64,000 nt of DNA from NCBI RefSeq assembly GCF_000187895.1, contig NZ_DS990134.1, positions 434,001 through 498,000 on the forward strand, read 5' to 3'. This DNA comes from Phocaeicola plebeius DSM 17135 (GTDB lineage Bacteria > Bacteroidota > Bacteroidia > Bacteroidales > Bacteroidaceae). Shown here piece after piece: positions 1 through 10,667 of the stretch. The translations under genes were made by a program, and so were the position numbers. Below the pieces are notes generated by a model. It ran no database searches, was not told the origin of the DNA, and saw only the letters and a program-made list of their open reading frames with translations. Position 1 is the stretch's first letter; every line of letters starts with the position of its first letter.

Positions 1-1
1 A

Positions 2-1783
2 CCTTACTGGAATCCTTACAAGGCAGATGGTTCATACGCTTCTGTAAGTGATGATACTTGGCTGGGTACTAATGTCAATCCGTTGGAATGGCAGGCTAAT
101 AATCCGACTAACTCAAACAAGTGGAAAGTGATGGCTAACTTGTATGGTGAATTGAGACCGATTGAAGGACTTGTTATCAAATCTATTGGCGGTATTGATT
201 TCTTGGATCGTCGTGGAGATGTATCTTCAAATCCGAGTTATTTACCTAACATGGGTGAAGGGTATTTAGGACGTTCTTTCTCCCGTTATTATAATCTTAC
301 ATGGACAAATACAATTAATTATGTATTTGATTACAAAGATGACCATCATTTCAATGTGCTTTTAGGACAGGAAGCCGTAAATAATCAGTCGGAAGCATTC
401 TCTATCATTACACGTGGTCAGAGCAGCGACAAATTGCTTAACATGTCTTCTGCTACACGTGCTGAGAGTCCAAGTGACAGTTTTTCTGGTTCTACTTATT
501 TGTCTTTCTTTGCACGTGGTGAATATAACTATCAGGGAAAATATTATGCTGATTTCTCTGTTCGTCGTGATGGCTCGTCTCGTTTTGGTAAAAACTCTCG
601 TTGGGCAAATTTCTGGTCAGTAGGTTTGATGTGGGATGCAAAACGTGAAGCTTTCCTTGAAGATTATGAGTGGCTGACAAACGCACAGTTGTCTGCCAGC
701 GTCGGAACTTCTGGTAACTCTTCTATTCCGCCATACGACCATTTAGCTCTTTTTGCTGGTGGCCCGACTTATGGACTTGAAGGCTCTGTGTTACCGGGTA
801 TTGCTCCTTATTCAAGAGGTAATGAAGACCTGACATGGGAAAAACTTCTGACTACGAACATTGCTTTGAAGCTGGGATTCTTTGACCGCATTAATGTAGT
901 AGCAGAGTTTTATCATAAGAAAACTACTGACATGTTGATGGCAGTTCCCGTGACTTTGACTTCTGGTTATGTGGAACAATGGGATAACATCGGTGCAATG
1001 GTAAACAAGGGTGTTGACTTGAGTTTTGATATTGATATTCTGAGAATGAGAGATTTCAGATGGAATGTGGGTGCAAATATCTCATACAATCATAATGAAA
1101 TTACTGAACTGTATGGCGGTAGAGATGTGTACGAATTGGCTAATACCAACTTGCTGTTGAAGAAAGGACATTCATACGGTGAATTCTATGTAAATCGTTT
1201 CGCAGGTGTAAATTCAGTCAATGGAGATGCTCTGTGGTATGATAAAGATGGTAATATTACCAATGTATATAGTGAAAACGATAAAGTACTTGTCGGAAAG
1301 AACAGCATTGCTCCATGGCAAGGTGGTTTTAATACGATGTTCTCTTGGAAAGGCCTTTCTGTAAGTGCTCAGTTCAGCTGGGTAAAAGACCGTTGGGTGA
1401 TGAACAACGACCGCTATTTTGATGAAAGTAACGGTATGTTTATCAATCAGAACCAGTCCAAGAAACTTTTATATGACCGTTGGAAGAAACCTGGTGATAT
1501 CGCATCGGTTCCACGTCATGGTGTAGTGATGGAATTTGACGACCGTTTGCTTGAAGATGCTTCTTTCTTGCGATTGAAGAATCTTAATATCTCTTATTCT
1601 TTCGACAGAAAGTTATTGCAAAAAACGAGAATCATAGAAAATCTGCGCGTATTTGCTCAGGCACAGAACCTGTTTACATTTACGAAATTTCAGGGTATGG
1701 ATCCTGAATCTACAGGTAATATGTATCAGGCACAGTATCCTATGTCACGTCAGTTCTCTATAGGCTTGGAAGTAGGATTTTAA
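2..1783 (+). CDS. SusC/RagA-family TonB-dependent outer-membrane receptor, C-terminal part (5' truncated by window)
   Basis: The reading frame is open from the first bases of the window, so about 594 C-terminal residues are present; SusC proteins are usually about 1000 residues, so the plug and early barrel lie upstream. The visible part is rich in alternating aromatic/polar beta-strand sequence and ends in a typical barrel terminus (QFSIGLEVGF, terminal Phe). The neighbouring SusD gene begins directly at the stop codon, the standard SusC-SusD pairing. By family knowledge it imports a bound ligand through the outer membrane using TonB energy. The ligand cannot be told from the sequence. Identification as SusC-like is firm; substrate is unknown. 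Confidence 0.95.
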   Translation, partial: PYWNPYKADGSYASVSDDTWLGTNVNPLEWQANNPTNSNKWKVMANLYGELRPIEGLVIKSIGGIDFLDRRGDVSSNPSYLPNMGEGYLGRSFSRYYNLTWTNTINYVFDYKDDHHFNVLLGQEAVNNQSEAFSIITRGQSSDKLLNMSSATRAESPSDSFSGSTYLSFFARGEYNYQGKYYADFSVRRDGSSRFGKNSRWANFWSVGLMWDAKREAFLEDYEWLTNAQLSASVGTSGNSSIPPYDHLALFAGGPTYGLEGSVLPGIAPYSRGNEDLTWEKLLTTNIALKLGFFDRINVVAEFYHKKTTDMLMAVPVTLTSGYVEQWDNIGAMVNKGVDLSFDIDILRMRDFRWNVGANISYNHNEITELYGGRDVYELANTNLLLKKGHSYGEFYVNRFAGVNSVNGDALWYDKDGNITNVYSENDKVLVGKNSIAPWQGGFNTMFSWKGLSVSAQFSWVKDRWVMNNDRYFDESNGMFINQNQSKKLLYDRWKKPGDIASVPRHGVVMEFDDRLLEDASFLRLKNLNISYSFDRKLLQKTRIIENLRVFAQAQNLFTFTKFQGMDPESTGNMYQAQYPMSRQFSIGLEVGF

Positions 1784-1807
1784 TTGATAAAAATAAAATA
1801 TAGAAAT

Positions 1808-3358
1808 ATGATAAAAAATATAAGATTAATCTTGTTGTCATTGGTATTGGTAGGAAGTTCTTCATGTAAAGGCTTTCTGGACGAATATCCTGATTCGGCA
1901 ATACCTGAAGAAATGGCGATGGAGACACTTGATGACTGTACCACTATCGTTACAGGAATATACAGCGCCTTTAAGTCAGGCTACCTATATTCTGGAAGCA
2001 TGACACTTCTTCCGGATATTCAGGCAGATATGGCGTATGCTTCGGATGCTAATATGGGAGTTTATACCGAATTCTACCGCTGGCAGTTTAAACCGACCAA
2101 TGCAGATGTACAGGGAGTTTATGCTTCATTGTATTCTATCGTATCTACATGTAACTTTTTTATTGAGAATATAGAGAAAGTACAAAGTAAGCTTACTTCA
2201 GATGCAGAGAAAGAAGAACTGGAAAGACGTTTGGGTGACGTGTATTTTGCTCGTGCACTTGCATACGCTGAATTGATTCGTTTCTACTGTGAAGCTTACG
2301 ATGAAGACATTGCCGATAAGGAAGAGATGGGAGTTTCACTGAAGCTTTCGTATGCAGATGCTTCTCCTGTTAAACGCTCTACACTTCGTGAATCGTATGC
2401 ACAGGTAATCAGTGATCTGGAATTCGCTGAAAAGTATATTCCGTCTTCACGTTCAGTGGCTGACAGTCCTTATTTTAGCATCGGTGCGGTAAATGCCTTG
2501 AGATCTCGAATCTATTTGTATATGGGCGGAACAGGCAATACTCCTGATGCAGAAGCAGAAAAGAAGAATCTTGAGAAGTGTATAGAATATGCAGGCAAAG
2601 TTATCAATTCTGATATATATGAATTGTGTAACGGAACAACCGGTAGCGGATCAGATTATGAGAAAATCTGGTCATTCGATACAGGTTCTGAAGTAATCTG
2701 GAAGGTTGCAATGAGTTCAACTAGCCTTGGTTCTTCTTTGGGTAAGATTTTCTTGAACTTCGTAGCTCCCGATTATTATAATCCGGATTATGTATTTGCG
2801 GAAGAAATTCGTAAACTGTTCTATGAAGGCGATTGCCGTTCTTCTCTTTTCGTAACAGATTACACTGTAGGTACAGGACATGACCAGCCAATGGTTATCA
2901 AATATTTTGGTAACACGAATTTGGATGGAGGAGCTACCAAGAAGTTTATTAACATGCCTAAGGTATTCCGCTTGTCGGAAGTATATTTGCTTCGTGCGGA
3001 AGCATATTATAAGCTTGGATTGGAAGAAGAAGCTAATGCGGATATTACAGCCATCCGTAAGAAACGTATCACAAGTTATGGTAGCAGTGGTGCTTCTGGT
3101 GACGATTTGTTTAAGGAAATCCAGAACGAACGTGCTATAGAACTTTATATGGAAGGTTTCCGTTTGTCAGACCTGAAACGTTGGAAGTTGCCTATACAGC
3201 GTAAGAAACAAATCTATACTGTAGATGGTCCGGACAATAATGAGTTGAATATACCTTATAACAGTACCAAATATTGTCTGACCACTTGGCCTATTCCAAA
3301 ACATGAGTTGGAAGCTACAGATGGTGTGGTGAAGGGCAATGCAAGTAATGATTTATAA
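1808..3358 (+). CDS. SusD/RagB-family nutrient-binding outer-membrane lipoprotein
   Basis: 516 residues from the chosen ATG. The frame can also be read from a TTG at 1784 immediately after the SusC stop, but the ATG at 1808 gives a clean lipoprotein signal ending in SSSC (Cys20). The C-terminal half carries the SusD hallmark ERAIELYMEGFRLSDLKRW and TPR-like helices (AEAYYKLGLEEEANADI). SusD proteins cap the SusC barrel at the cell surface and capture the ligand. It follows SusC with no gap worth a promoter, so the two are co-transcribed. Confidence 0.94.
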   Translation: MIKNIRLILLSLVLVGSSSCKGFLDEYPDSAIPEEMAMETLDDCTTIVTGIYSAFKSGYLYSGSMTLLPDIQADMAYASDANMGVYTEFYRWQFKPTNADVQGVYASLYSIVSTCNFFIENIEKVQSKLTSDAEKEELERRLGDVYFARALAYAELIRFYCEAYDEDIADKEEMGVSLKLSYADASPVKRSTLRESYAQVISDLEFAEKYIPSSRSVADSPYFSIGAVNALRSRIYLYMGGTGNTPDAEAEKKNLEKCIEYAGKVINSDIYELCNGTTGSGSDYEKIWSFDTGSEVIWKVAMSSTSLGSSLGKIFLNFVAPDYYNPDYVFAEEIRKLFYEGDCRSSLFVTDYTVGTGHDQPMVIKYFGNTNLDGGATKKFINMPKVFRLSEVYLLRAEAYYKLGLEEEANADITAIRKKRITSYGSSGASGDDLFKEIQNERAIELYMEGFRLSDLKRWKLPIQRKKQIYTVDGPDNNELNIPYNSTKYCLTTWPIPKHELEATDGVVKGNASNDL

Positions 3359-3372
3359 AATTGAAGTAAGAC

Positions 3373-4248
3373 ATGAAAAAGAATATTTTTTCGACCTTGT
3401 TTGGTTTGCTTCTGATGGTAGCAGGTTTTTCTTCCTGCAATCAGGAAGAGAAATTTTACAATGGCCCCCAGTATGCTTTGTTCAGTGATTCACTCTACCT
3501 GATGCCTGTAGTGGAAAATCCGGATGAAGTATTTACGGTTCCGGTTGGTGTGACTAATGTAGCAGACTATGACCGTCATTATGCTGTAGAGGTTGTTAAT
3601 GAGAAATCAACAGCCGTACGTGGTTATCATTATGACTTTGTAGACGGAACGGAAAACATCACGATTAAGAAGGGTGAAACAACCGCAGAGATTAAATTGA
3701 AGGGAGATTATAACAAGTTTATGCGTGAAGATACGCTGAAAGCTTGTTTTCGCCTGATTGCTCCAAAAGAAGAGATCTCTTCTGCTTATAAAGACGAAAC
3801 TGTAGTAGAGATGTTGCAGTGCAAATCATTTGTTATGGATGAGTTCTTGAAGGAAGGCGGAAATATTGAGATGATTGCTTCCTTTCCTTTTGGCGAGAAT
3901 GCAGCTTCTTATTTGGTGAAGGGTGAGAAGATAGACGATCACTCTATGCAAGTATATATTTTTGACGATGAGGAAAGATTGCCTATCCGTTTGAATTTTG
4001 ACGATTCGGACCCGTTGAATCCTACTATTACCGTGCCTGAACAGGAAGCTTTCTATGAAAGTTCGTTCAGTAGAGTATATGTACGTTCTGTAGAACAATA
4101 TCCATGTTACTTCAATACTTACGAAAATTTCTTCGTCCTTTGGCTTGAAGTATTTGTTCCTCAGGCCGGAAGCTTTGGTGTGTATCAATATGCTTTCCGT
4201 TGTCTGACTCAGGAAGAAGCCGATGATATGAATAACGGTGTTGGATAA
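3373..4248 (+). CDS. SusE-position surface lipoprotein (DUF4843/DUF4984-like)
   Basis: 291 residues with a lipoprotein signal (lipobox FSSC, Cys22). The N-terminal third contains a beta-sandwich pattern with a YHYDF...ITIKKGETTAEIKL run, typical of Calx-beta-like domains in Bacteroidota lipoproteins placed after SusD. It starts 14 bp after susD and is followed 20 bp later by a BACON lipoprotein, so it belongs to the operon. The position suggests an accessory glycan- or ligand-binding role on the surface. The DUF assignment rests on overall resemblance and operon position and is less certain than the lipoprotein call. Confidence 0.7.
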   Translation: MKKNIFSTLFGLLLMVAGFSSCNQEEKFYNGPQYALFSDSLYLMPVVENPDEVFTVPVGVTNVADYDRHYAVEVVNEKSTAVRGYHYDFVDGTENITIKKGETTAEIKLKGDYNKFMREDTLKACFRLIAPKEEISSAYKDETVVEMLQCKSFVMDEFLKEGGNIEMIASFPFGENAASYLVKGEKIDDHSMQVYIFDDEERLPIRLNFDDSDPLNPTITVPEQEAFYESSFSRVYVRSVEQYPCYFNTYENFFVLWLEVFVPQAGSFGVYQYAFRCLTQEEADDMNNGVG

Positions 4249-4268
4249 TAACTTTAAAAATAATAATT

Positions 4269-6116
4269 ATGAAACAGATAAAAAATTTGGTTTGTTCATT
4301 GTTGCTGTCTGTTTGTGGAGCAACAATGTTTACAGCATGTTCCGAAGATAATGAAGCTATTGACGCTAAAGATTTGGAATTGAGTAAAAGCGAGCTGGTT
4401 TTCTTGGCAGAACCGGGCGAAGCTCAAACGGTTACTTTTACAGCTAATGCTGATTGGAAAGCCACTTCTGAGCAAGGTTGGATTTTGATTGATACTCCAG
4501 TTGGAAAGAAGGGTGAAAGTTCTGTCAGTGTATCTGTAAAGCAAAATCTAGAGAAAGTATCACGTCAGGGTAATGTGATTATTACCGAACCTTCTACTGG
4601 CAAGATGGCATCTTTTAAGGTGATTCAGGAGGCAGAAGGAGTAGACTTTGCTGTAAGTAAAGAAGTTGGAGAACTGGCTATTGATAGTGAGAATAAAGTA
4701 ATTTCTGATAGAATTAGTGTAGTTGCTAACTTCGATTACGATATACAAATTAAAGATGTAGATTGGGTTACGTATTCTATTGATGAAGTAACTAAGGACA
4801 TCATTTTTTATGCTGACAATGAAAAGGCAACGACAGAAGCAAAAGATATTATTGTAAATTTCGTGCCAGAAGAAGAAAATGTGGAAACACAGTCCTGGAC
4901 TTTGAAATGGGGAGGATTTACTCCGACTGTAGAATTTTATAGATATAAAGTGGAAGGAGATGTACAAAGTGAGCTGATTCCTGTTACTGATGCAGTGGAA
5001 TTAATCAGATCAGAAGGTAAAACTCAAGTTTCATTGGTTGTAAAATCGAATGTCCCATGGACGTTATTAACTGAACTAGATAATACAATTATTGGTGAAG
5101 TAAGTAATGTAGAACAAGGAGAGAACCTGGATCGTATTTTTACAAATTCACTGACAATATTCCCAGTCTTTGATGAACAGAAATTGGATTCAGAAGATAA
5201 ATCAGCTACACTTTCTTTTGGTTATGAAAATGCAGATAAAAAAACGGTTGACATAACTTTATTGAAGAAAGGTGTTGGAGATAATTATATTGAAATTGAT
5301 AATAAGGCATTTAATAAATTGACTGCAGATCTTACGGGTACTGGATGGAAAATGTTTCCTGCGACAGCAGAGGATGGAAGCTTGTCTATTGAAATTGAAG
5401 TACGTGCAACTACTCCTGAGGTTTACCCTATAGTCATGTATTATAATAGTGTAAATGAGACTTATGCACCAACTACTCCTATGGTAATTACATGTAAAGA
5501 TGTCTCTGCAACGCGTGCTATAGCTCAGACAAAGACATTTAGGCTAGAAGTAAAGGATCGTAGTAAATCTATGAATGATGATGGAGAGGCTAGATATTTT
5601 AAATTATTTATGGCCGAAAATGCAGATTTTACGAAATTCTTTGATCCTACAGATGAAAATTGGACGGCTTTTAAGTTAAAGGCGAATGTAATGGGTATTT
5701 GTGAGAGTATCCCTTTTGGTCAAGCTGCTTATGTGAAAGAATATACGTTTGAATCAGAAGATGTAAGTAAAGTAACCCCACCTGTGCATAAGATTGGAGC
5801 TGATGGTGGAGTCTTGACTATTAATTATTCTTCAGACGAACCTGGATATCTTTCCATATATAGTAATGTAAATCTGATAGATAATGATAAATATATTGAA
5901 TCAGGTGAACTATATGAAGTTCCATGGGCTAGTTTGGATTTTGACTCTTATAAGCCTGGAAAAGAGTTTAGTTTTAAGATAGAGAAGAATGAAACAGGAA
6001 GTGAAAGATCTGTAAAAGTATATATAGGTGCATGGCTTGGTGAAGGAAAACCTGAACAGTATTTTGGTGCTTTTGAGATTAGACAGGCTGCTGCAACTTC
6101 TACTTCAGAACAATAA
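4269..6116 (+). CDS. BACON-domain surface lipoprotein
   Basis: 615 residues, lipobox FTAC (Cys24). Residues about 36-122 form a BACON domain: LELSKSELVFLAEPG at the start, the ADWKATSEQGWILI core, and a closing SFKVIQEAEG strand. BACON domains are Ig-like modules of Bacteroidota surface proteins thought to bind glycans or mucin or to act as spacers. The rest (about 125-600) is further beta-rich sequence with a second BACON-like repeat near 127-205; no catalytic motif is seen. It lies inside the SusCD operon and probably contributes binding. The C-terminal part is not recognised. Confidence 0.8.
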   Translation: MKQIKNLVCSLLLSVCGATMFTACSEDNEAIDAKDLELSKSELVFLAEPGEAQTVTFTANADWKATSEQGWILIDTPVGKKGESSVSVSVKQNLEKVSRQGNVIITEPSTGKMASFKVIQEAEGVDFAVSKEVGELAIDSENKVISDRISVVANFDYDIQIKDVDWVTYSIDEVTKDIIFYADNEKATTEAKDIIVNFVPEEENVETQSWTLKWGGFTPTVEFYRYKVEGDVQSELIPVTDAVELIRSEGKTQVSLVVKSNVPWTLLTELDNTIIGEVSNVEQGENLDRIFTNSLTIFPVFDEQKLDSEDKSATLSFGYENADKKTVDITLLKKGVGDNYIEIDNKAFNKLTADLTGTGWKMFPATAEDGSLSIEIEVRATTPEVYPIVMYYNSVNETYAPTTPMVITCKDVSATRAIAQTKTFRLEVKDRSKSMNDDGEARYFKLFMAENADFTKFFDPTDENWTAFKLKANVMGICESIPFGQAAYVKEYTFESEDVSKVTPPVHKIGADGGVLTINYSSDEPGYLSIYSNVNLIDNDKYIESGELYEVPWASLDFDSYKPGKEFSFKIEKNETGSERSVKVYIGAWLGEGKPEQYFGAFEIRQAAATSTSEQ

Positions 6117-6130
6117 TTTAGAGGAACGAA

Positions 6131-8857
6131 ATGAAATATAAAGATATAATAAACAAACTAATGTTACTCCTGCTTTTTGTTGCAGGGGTAACATCTTGCT
6201 CGGACGAAGATTCTGAGCAATTGGAGAGCGGATATGGATACGTACAGTTTCATGTGGCATCTGTAGGAACCCGTTCTTCGCAGGAACTGGAATATTTGAG
6301 TGAAGCCAAGAAAATAGAGGTTACACTCTTGAACAATGATAACCGTATCACGCAGACACTGAATCTTACGTCTGTAGAAGGTATGGGAGACATGGGCTTG
6401 ACTTCTGAAAAATTGCAACTTCTGGATGGTGAATATAAACTGCAGAGCTATACACTTTATGGTATATCAGAAATAGTTGGTAACGATCTTGAGCCATTGA
6501 TACAAGTAGATTTGGATGAACTCACTCCGTTTGAAGTTATGTCTTCTTCTATTACAAAAGTGGATGTGGATGTAAAATCTATTGTAAGAGGAAAGGTTTC
6601 TTTCTTGCTGACGAAAGATTTGTCGGCTTTTGATAATATAAAAGGTGAGGCAAATAAATCAACATCAAGAGCTATCGAAGCAGATGTAGAGCAAAATCCG
6701 AATGAATTTAATTATAACAACATTGAAAGTGTAGAGATTTTCTATAAGAAAAAAGGATCTCAGCAACAGCCTTTCAGCCGTTTATGTAAGGTGTATCGCG
6801 ATTATGAAACCGGATTGTTCCGTACGGATACACTTGCTATGGAAGCAAAAGAGTATGAAGTTACTCAGTTGAGAATGTTCGCATCAAATGAAATGGTTCT
6901 TCTTTTGGCACAGGATATGAAGGATTGTTTTGTCAATGTATTGGCAAATGAAACAACTTCTTCTGATGTACCGGTGAAATACGATGCAAATAATCTGGCT
7001 ATAAAAGATTATATCGCACTTTTCAATATTTGGAAAAATATGAAGGGTGAAGAATGGAGCTATTATGGAGAAAACTTCCCGATTGGTGCAAACTGGCGTT
7101 TTGAAAATCGTCCGGTTGATGAATGGGGAAAACAGCCTTGTGTAACATTGAATAATGCAGGACGTGTCACTCAGCTTGATCTGGGTGCCTTCAACCCTTA
7201 TGGAGATGTACCGGAAGATTTGTGTAACCTGACAGAATTGGAAGTGCTGTATTTAGGACATCATAATGAAGAAGGAGACCCAAGTGTCATTACAGATGAG
7301 ACAAATGGGTTTGCTATTGATATGTGGAAACTGAACCATAATCCTAATTATAATTTCAAGAGAGATTACATGGATGTGTTCCGTGCTCGCATGGCGTTGC
7401 TGCATCCTTCTACGGTACGTACAGACTTATATAAACCGAAGAAAGGACAAGTAGACGTGAAGAAATATGCTACTCCAGTAACATACGGAAACAATCAGGG
7501 AAGACAAACAAATAGAATTAAGAGTTTGCCGAAGAATATTGGAAATCTGAAGAAACTAAGAGCAATGTTCATTGCCAATGGTTTGGTGAGTGAACTGCCG
7601 GAATCATTCAAGGAATTGACTTCTCTTCAAGAATTCGAACTATATAACTGTAAGAATATGAAAAAGGTTCCACAATGTTTAAAAGATTTGAATCTTGTGG
7701 TGCTGAATTTTGGTGTGAATCCTCAAATGTTTGAGGGAGAGGGAGCAACTGGAAATAATGATTTGAATAGCTTATTTGATAATGCAAATAACAATATTTG
7801 TAAGACATTGCAGTTGTTGTATCTTATTGGCAATAAGATTAGCGTGTTCCCTAAGAATATTATGAATATTGCTGACCTGAGAATGCTTGATATGACCAGA
7901 AATCGTCTTAAAGAACTTCCGGCATTGGTTGATGCTAGTGGCAATCGAAAATTTAATCCGGTTCAGGCATTCTTTGCAGATAACCAGATTACGTATATGG
8001 ATGATAATTTCTGTGGAACGGACGATATTGAAAGCTTTAGCGTGACCAATAATGCTTTGACAGAATTCCCTAATATGTATAAGGAAAAGATAAATGGCGA
8101 TCCTGATGCTACAATATACGGAGCGACATCGTTGGATTTCTCTTATAATAAGATAAACTCTTTCAGAGGAGGAAAAGAAGGTAAGTTTAATGGAGTAAAG
8201 ACTGAAACTTTGAATCTGATATCAAATAGATTTAAGACGAATAAAGATAATTGTGATCCGAAAAACGGTAATAGATGCTATTTCCCGGATGATTTGGTGG
8301 AATCCGGATCTATTGTTTTGAATCTCCAGCTTGCTAATTGTGAGTTAGATTCTATTCCAGCAACTTCATTTGTGGGACTGAAACGTCTGGTTGCATTAGA
8401 CCTGAAGGGAAATCGTTTGCGCTATATTCCGATGGAGTTCGATTTGGAAAATTTCCCGTACTTTACTGGAGTAGACCTGAGTAACAATGCTTTTTCTATA
8501 TTCCCTTCGAATATCTTTAACGTACAGGCAATGAGTAAAGTATTGTTGTCTGGCCAGTTTGAGATTAAGAAGATGAATGGCAAAGAAGTGACTGTTCCTT
8601 GTTTGAAGGCCTTCCCTCCTAACTTATCAAAAGCATTAGGATTACGTGCTCTGGATATATCAGGTAATGATATACGTAAAATTCCAGAAACAGATTTCCC
8701 TACTCAGTTAGCAGAATTTAATGTGCAAAGCAATCCTAATTTGGAGATGGTAATTCCTTCAGAGGTATGTACGTTTATTCAGATGGGTAGAATGTATTTA
8801 TATTATGATGCTACACAGATGATTACAGGATGTCCTATCTTGGAAACAGAGAACTAA
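6131..8857 (+). CDS. Leucine-rich-repeat surface lipoprotein with DUF4458-like N-terminal domain
   Basis: 908 residues, lipobox VTSC (Cys23). Residues about 30-270 are a DUF4458-like beta domain (GYGYVQFHV at the start). From about residue 310 to the end there are irregular leucine-rich repeats: LTELEVLYLGHH, LKKLRAMFIANGLVSELPE, LTSLQEFELYNC, LRMLDMTRNRLKELP, LVALDLKGNRLRYIP, LRALDISGNDIRKIP. LRRs bind protein or glycan partners and no enzyme motif is present. It starts 14 bp after the BACON gene, within the SusCD operon. The likely role is a long surface adhesin or ligand-binding lipoprotein; the partner is unknown. Confidence 0.82.
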   Translation: MKYKDIINKLMLLLLFVAGVTSCSDEDSEQLESGYGYVQFHVASVGTRSSQELEYLSEAKKIEVTLLNNDNRITQTLNLTSVEGMGDMGLTSEKLQLLDGEYKLQSYTLYGISEIVGNDLEPLIQVDLDELTPFEVMSSSITKVDVDVKSIVRGKVSFLLTKDLSAFDNIKGEANKSTSRAIEADVEQNPNEFNYNNIESVEIFYKKKGSQQQPFSRLCKVYRDYETGLFRTDTLAMEAKEYEVTQLRMFASNEMVLLLAQDMKDCFVNVLANETTSSDVPVKYDANNLAIKDYIALFNIWKNMKGEEWSYYGENFPIGANWRFENRPVDEWGKQPCVTLNNAGRVTQLDLGAFNPYGDVPEDLCNLTELEVLYLGHHNEEGDPSVITDETNGFAIDMWKLNHNPNYNFKRDYMDVFRARMALLHPSTVRTDLYKPKKGQVDVKKYATPVTYGNNQGRQTNRIKSLPKNIGNLKKLRAMFIANGLVSELPESFKELTSLQEFELYNCKNMKKVPQCLKDLNLVVLNFGVNPQMFEGEGATGNNDLNSLFDNANNNICKTLQLLYLIGNKISVFPKNIMNIADLRMLDMTRNRLKELPALVDASGNRKFNPVQAFFADNQITYMDDNFCGTDDIESFSVTNNALTEFPNMYKEKINGDPDATIYGATSLDFSYNKINSFRGGKEGKFNGVKTETLNLISNRFKTNKDNCDPKNGNRCYFPDDLVESGSIVLNLQLANCELDSIPATSFVGLKRLVALDLKGNRLRYIPMEFDLENFPYFTGVDLSNNAFSIFPSNIFNVQAMSKVLLSGQFEIKKMNGKEVTVPCLKAFPPNLSKALGLRALDISGNDIRKIPETDFPTQLAEFNVQSNPNLEMVIPSEVCTFIQMGRMYLYYDATQMITGCPILETEN

Positions 8858-8873
8858 TTAAACAGAAGACATT

Positions 8874-10667
8874 ATGAATAGATTTATAAATAAAATATTA
8901 ATCATAGCAATAATCAGTCTTATTACTTTCTCATGTAAGGATGATGATGCTACTCCAGTAGCAGGCATTGAGATTGACAAGACTGAATTGAATTTGTATG
9001 ATGCAGGCGGAGAAGAAGAAATCTTTGTCAAGGCTAACGGGGAATGGATTGCCAAGTCTGATGCTTCGTGGTGCATGGTATCTCCAGCTAATGGAAACGG
9101 AGATGCAGAGTGTAGAGTTGTAGTGGATCAGTCTACTCGATATGATGAGCGTACAGCAAAAATTACTTTCATCTGTGGTTCTGATTATAAAGAGGTAAAG
9201 GTTACTCAACTTGGATATGCTCCGGTTATTAAAGTAATAACAGAAGAAACTTCTTTACCTTATTATGCAGATGAAGAAAAAGCATATTTTGATGTAGAAG
9301 TAATGGCTAACGTGCCCTATGAAGCTGTTATTGAGGATGCAGAGGCTGCAGACAAATGGCTAAGTACAGATAAAGACTATAAGTATGAGTATACGCCGTC
9401 ATTGACTAAGCCGGAAACACAAACTTTCAGATTCCATTATGATATTAATAGCAGCACAGAAAATAGAACGCTTGCCATTAGCTTTAAGGAAAAGAAAGAG
9501 GGGGGGATTGTAAGTACATATAAGGTGACTCAGGAGCACATGGAACGGATTATTCCTTCTCGTCGTGGTGACTCTCTGACAGTGGTGACATTGGCTCGTC
9601 TGATGGGATTGTATGGTACATACTGGGATACCAGCCGTCCTATTACTCACTGGGACAATATTGAAACGGAAGAGATTCAATATGAATATGTGGATGAGGT
9701 AGCAGGTATTAGAAAAGATTCAATAGAAGAACGTATTGTAGGCATCAGTTTCTTTATGTTCGACACAGACCGTTCTATCCCGTTCCAGATTGTGAACTTG
9801 AAAGAACTGCGTACATTGGAAATTAAGGCAAACTCTAACTCTTATCTTCGTTCTATTAAGTTGGGTAATGAGATTACTAAGTTGGATAAACTTCAGAGTT
9901 TGTCACTCTATGCATATGGTATTAGTGAACTTCCGGCACCGGAGGATTGGGCTAATATGAGTAATCTGGAAGAGTTGAATTTGTATGGAAATAGCTTCAT
10001 TGAATTAGGGGCTCCAAACAAACCGGGTAGTTTGCTGTGGTCTTTGAGCGGTCTCTCAAATGGCAGAGTGATTACCAAGCAGGATGGAACAAGCATGACT
10101 GTGACGAGAAAGAAATCGTTAAAATACTTAGAACTAGGTGGTAACCGTAAAAAAGATTCAATGGATGATATGACAGATATACCATTGGGAGTTAACTGGA
10201 AGACTGATTTAGGGCTGACAGGAGAAGTGGATGAGTCTTTATTTACTATGTTCCCTGATTTGGAGCATTTAGGAATTGGTTATAACTATTTATATGGAGA
10301 ACTTCCAGAAATAGAGGGTAATGTGTTGCCAAAACTTCGTTCTTTCCGAATAAGTTTGAATAAGTTCTCTGGTAATCTACCTAACTGGGTTTTGAAACAT
10401 GCTAATCGCAATTGCTGGGACCCAGATATACGTGTATTTAATCAAACAGGTAAACCTCCTAAGGAAGCGAATAGTGAGACGGTTGGATTTACTAACCTGA
10501 AAGATTTTGATTATAGCACACCTTGTCCGGAGGAAACAGAAGAAGCTGTGACTACAGCCCTATACCTGCCGGAACTGAATGATTACGAAAAGACTAAGGG
10601 CGCACCTTTGGCTGGTTACTGGCGCTATTATGAACGTTTTAATTTGTGGAAGAATCATGAAAATTAA
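8874..10667 (+). CDS. BACON plus leucine-rich-repeat surface lipoprotein
   Basis: 597 residues, lipobox TFSC (Cys21). Residues about 33-111 are a BACON domain (IEIDKTELNLYDAGGEEE, NGEWIAKSDASWCMV, VKVTQLG). A second beta module follows to about 220, then LRRs from about 300 (LKELRTLEIKA, LDKLQSLSLYAYGISELP, MSNLEELNLYGNSF, FPDLEHLGIGYNYLYGELP). The start is 16 bp after the previous stop and the end overlaps the next gene by 11 bp, so translation is probably coupled. It combines the two module types seen separately in its operon neighbours. No enzymatic motif is seen. Confidence 0.82.
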   Translation: MNRFINKILIIAIISLITFSCKDDDATPVAGIEIDKTELNLYDAGGEEEIFVKANGEWIAKSDASWCMVSPANGNGDAECRVVVDQSTRYDERTAKITFICGSDYKEVKVTQLGYAPVIKVITEETSLPYYADEEKAYFDVEVMANVPYEAVIEDAEAADKWLSTDKDYKYEYTPSLTKPETQTFRFHYDINSSTENRTLAISFKEKKEGGIVSTYKVTQEHMERIIPSRRGDSLTVVTLARLMGLYGTYWDTSRPITHWDNIETEEIQYEYVDEVAGIRKDSIEERIVGISFFMFDTDRSIPFQIVNLKELRTLEIKANSNSYLRSIKLGNEITKLDKLQSLSLYAYGISELPAPEDWANMSNLEELNLYGNSFIELGAPNKPGSLLWSLSGLSNGRVITKQDGTSMTVTRKKSLKYLELGGNRKKDSMDDMTDIPLGVNWKTDLGLTGEVDESLFTMFPDLEHLGIGYNYLYGELPEIEGNVLPKLRSFRISLNKFSGNLPNWVLKHANRNCWDPDIRVFNQTGKPPKEANSETVGFTNLKDFDYSTPCPEETEEAVTTALYLPELNDYEKTKGAPLAGYWRYYERFNLWKNHEN